In this document: one piece after another, positions 4,937-6,088 of the stretch | Numbering within the stretch: the stretch's first letter is position 1 | How the letters are laid out: each line of letters opens with the position of its first letter | Assembly: GCA_016927095.1 (NCBI GenBank) | Contig: JAFGNI010000049.1 | Span: 1 to 6,088 of the forward strand | DNA: 6,088 nt | Direction of reading: 5' to 3' | Origin: Anaerolineae bacterium | GTDB taxonomy: Bacteria > Chloroflexota > Anaerolineae > B4-G1 > SLSP01 | Program-made: the position numbers and the translations under genes | The notes under the pieces: generated by a model | The model's input: only the letters and a program-made list of their open reading frames with translations | The model's database searches: none | Told to the model about the DNA's origin: nothing

Positions 4937-6088
4937 TTGAAAGCGCCTTGGCCAGCCATCAGCATTTTGCTTATCTATCTGGTTGTCGGGAGCCTCTACG
5001 CTGCCGCGACACCGGTGTGGCAAGCACCGGATGAGCCTGCACACTACAACTACATCCGTTCGCTGGCGACCGGCAACGGTCTGCCGGTGATGGAGCCGGG
5101 AGACTACGATCAGGCATACCTCTCGGAGCTGACCTCACGAGGGTTCCCTCCGGACCTATCTGTAGTGCCGCTTGAGTATGAGGATCACCAGCCGCCCCTC
5201 TACTATCTGCTAGCCACGCCGGTCTATTGGGCGTCGGACGGTTCTGTGCTGATGCTGCGTCTGTTTTCCCTTGTGATAGGGGGCATCAGCGTCACGATGG
5301 TGATGATGATCCTCCGCGAGTTCTGGCCCGCACAGCCGGGCGTTGCGTGGTTGGGCGGGGGGCTGGTAGCTTTCATCCCACAGTTCGTCGCCGTCTCAGC
5401 CTCCGTTACCAATGATGTGCTGACCTTCGCGCTGCTCTGGTTGTGGCTTTGGCTGGCACTAAGATATCTGCGCGGGCTCGTCTCGCCATGGGGGCTGGGC
5501 GCCATCGCGGGTGCACTGCTTTTGACGAAGACCACCGGGTACGGCGTCTTGCCGCTCACGGTGCTCGTGGTTTATATGCGATACAGGCGCGCCGGCATGC
5601 CGGTCGCGTGGATGGCTCGGCAGGTGATGGCGCTGCTCCTGCCCGCCTTGGCCCTCGGCGCTATCTGGTGGGTCCGGAACGGCGTGGTATACGGTTGGCC
5701 GGACCTTCTGGGCTTGATGCAGCACGATGCTGTCGTGGTGGGCCAACCTCGCACGGCTGATTGGATCGCCGAGCAGGGCATCATCTCCTTCCTCCGATCC
5801 GGGATATGGACGGTCTTCCGCTCCTTCTGGGGCCAGTTCGGCTGGATGGGCGTGGTCGTCGACGCGCGCATCTACCAGAGCCTGCTCATCTTCTCCCTCC
5901 TGACCGTCTATGGCGCTGTGTGGCGCCTGGCGGAGGCCCTGGTGACGGGGTTTGATCCGCGGCAACGGGATGCACTCATCGTGCTCGCTGCCTCGGCAGG
6001 CATTACGCTGCTCATGTTCCTGGGCTACAACGTGACCTTTGTGCAGCACCAGGGGCGATATCTCTTTCCGGCGCTGCCGTTGCTGGCG
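4937..6088 (+). CDS. DUF2142 / GT-C type membrane glycosyltransferase, 3' end outside window
   Basis: The frame stays open from a TTG at 4937 to the right edge: 384 codons, no stop, so the C-terminus is missing. The protein is a multi-pass membrane enzyme of the GT-C kind, which uses lipid-linked sugars to glycosylate acceptors on the outer side of the membrane. After a first membrane helix (about 7-24) comes PDEPAHY (31-37), whose D32-E33 match the acidic residues of the first external loop in GT-C enzymes. Further family-like motifs are HQPPLYY (84-90), SASVTND (154-160), LTKTTGY (196-202), WWVRNGVVYG (244-253), SFWGQFGWM (296-304) and HQGRYLFPALP (371-381). They fit DUF2142 (PF09913) and related GT39-like proteins; the two families are hard to separate by eye. 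It follows the M50-like protease gene by 25 bases, probably in one operon. The sugar and acceptor are unknown; surface polysaccharide or protein glycosylation is plausible. Confidence 0.85.
   Translation, partial: MKAPWPAISILLIYLVVGSLYAAATPVWQAPDEPAHYNYIRSLATGNGLPVMEPGDYDQAYLSELTSRGFPPDLSVVPLEYEDHQPPLYYLLATPVYWASDGSVLMLRLFSLVIGGISVTMVMMILREFWPAQPGVAWLGGGLVAFIPQFVAVSASVTNDVLTFALLWLWLWLALRYLRGLVSPWGLGAIAGALLLTKTTGYGVLPLTVLVVYMRYRRAGMPVAWMARQVMALLLPALALGAIWWVRNGVVYGWPDLLGLMQHDAVVVGQPRTADWIAEQGIISFLRSGIWTVFRSFWGQFGWMGVVVDARIYQSLLIFSLLTVYGAVWRLAEALVTGFDPRQRDALIVLAASAGITLLMFLGYNVTFVQHQGRYLFPALPLLA

Noticed and set aside
5459..6049. Long minus-strand open frame opposite the glycosyltransferase
   Set aside because: The plus-strand frame carries a continuous set of GT-C motifs to the window edge; the antisense frame has low-complexity histidine- and glutamate-rich content and no domain.

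Overview
The window is a GC-rich (about 60% by eye), gene-dense piece of bacterial chromosome. It holds five complete protein genes and one gene cut by the right edge. ScpA shows a bacterium using the SMC-ScpAB system. A soluble GAF-PAS histidine kinase, a DUF2142/GT-C type membrane glycosyltransferase, and frequent TTG and GTG starts together fit Chloroflexota. That placement is an inference from gene style, not something a marker here proves.

Layout. Minus strand, 36-554: an ECF-type vitamin/micronutrient transporter S component with its own promoter and a well-supported TTG start. Minus strand, 701-1090: a four-helix YvlD/phage-holin-4_2 type membrane protein, closed by a strong rho-independent terminator at 644-676. 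Plus strand, 1225-3156: a cytoplasmic sensor histidine kinase (degenerate receiver, GAF, PAS, HisKA, HATPase), diverging from the holin-like gene. Its predicted promoter is overlapped by a perfect 15-bp palindrome. Minus strand, 3183-3998: scpA, convergent with the kinase across 26 bp that can fold into a stem containing both stop codons. Plus strand, 4150-4911: an M50-like membrane zinc metalloprotease. It is followed after 25 bp by a DUF2142/GT-C glycosyltransferase (4937 to beyond 6088), and the two are probably one operon.

The most unusual DNA is the AT-rich 151-bp divergent spacer between scpA and the protease gene. It carries five TTGGGA copies, three of them in the exact form TTTGGGATA. 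Four of the five are spaced close to whole helical turns and overlay the predicted extended -10 promoter. This looks like a multi-site operator.

No RNA genes, insertion sequences, CRISPR arrays, origins or attachment sites were seen, and no gene-free stretch exceeds 300 bases. Most of the window is ordinary housekeeping and membrane-protein content. I do not see a clear new multi-gene system. The best leads are the phased repeat array with the protease-glycosyltransferase pair, and the kinase with its crippled receiver domain.
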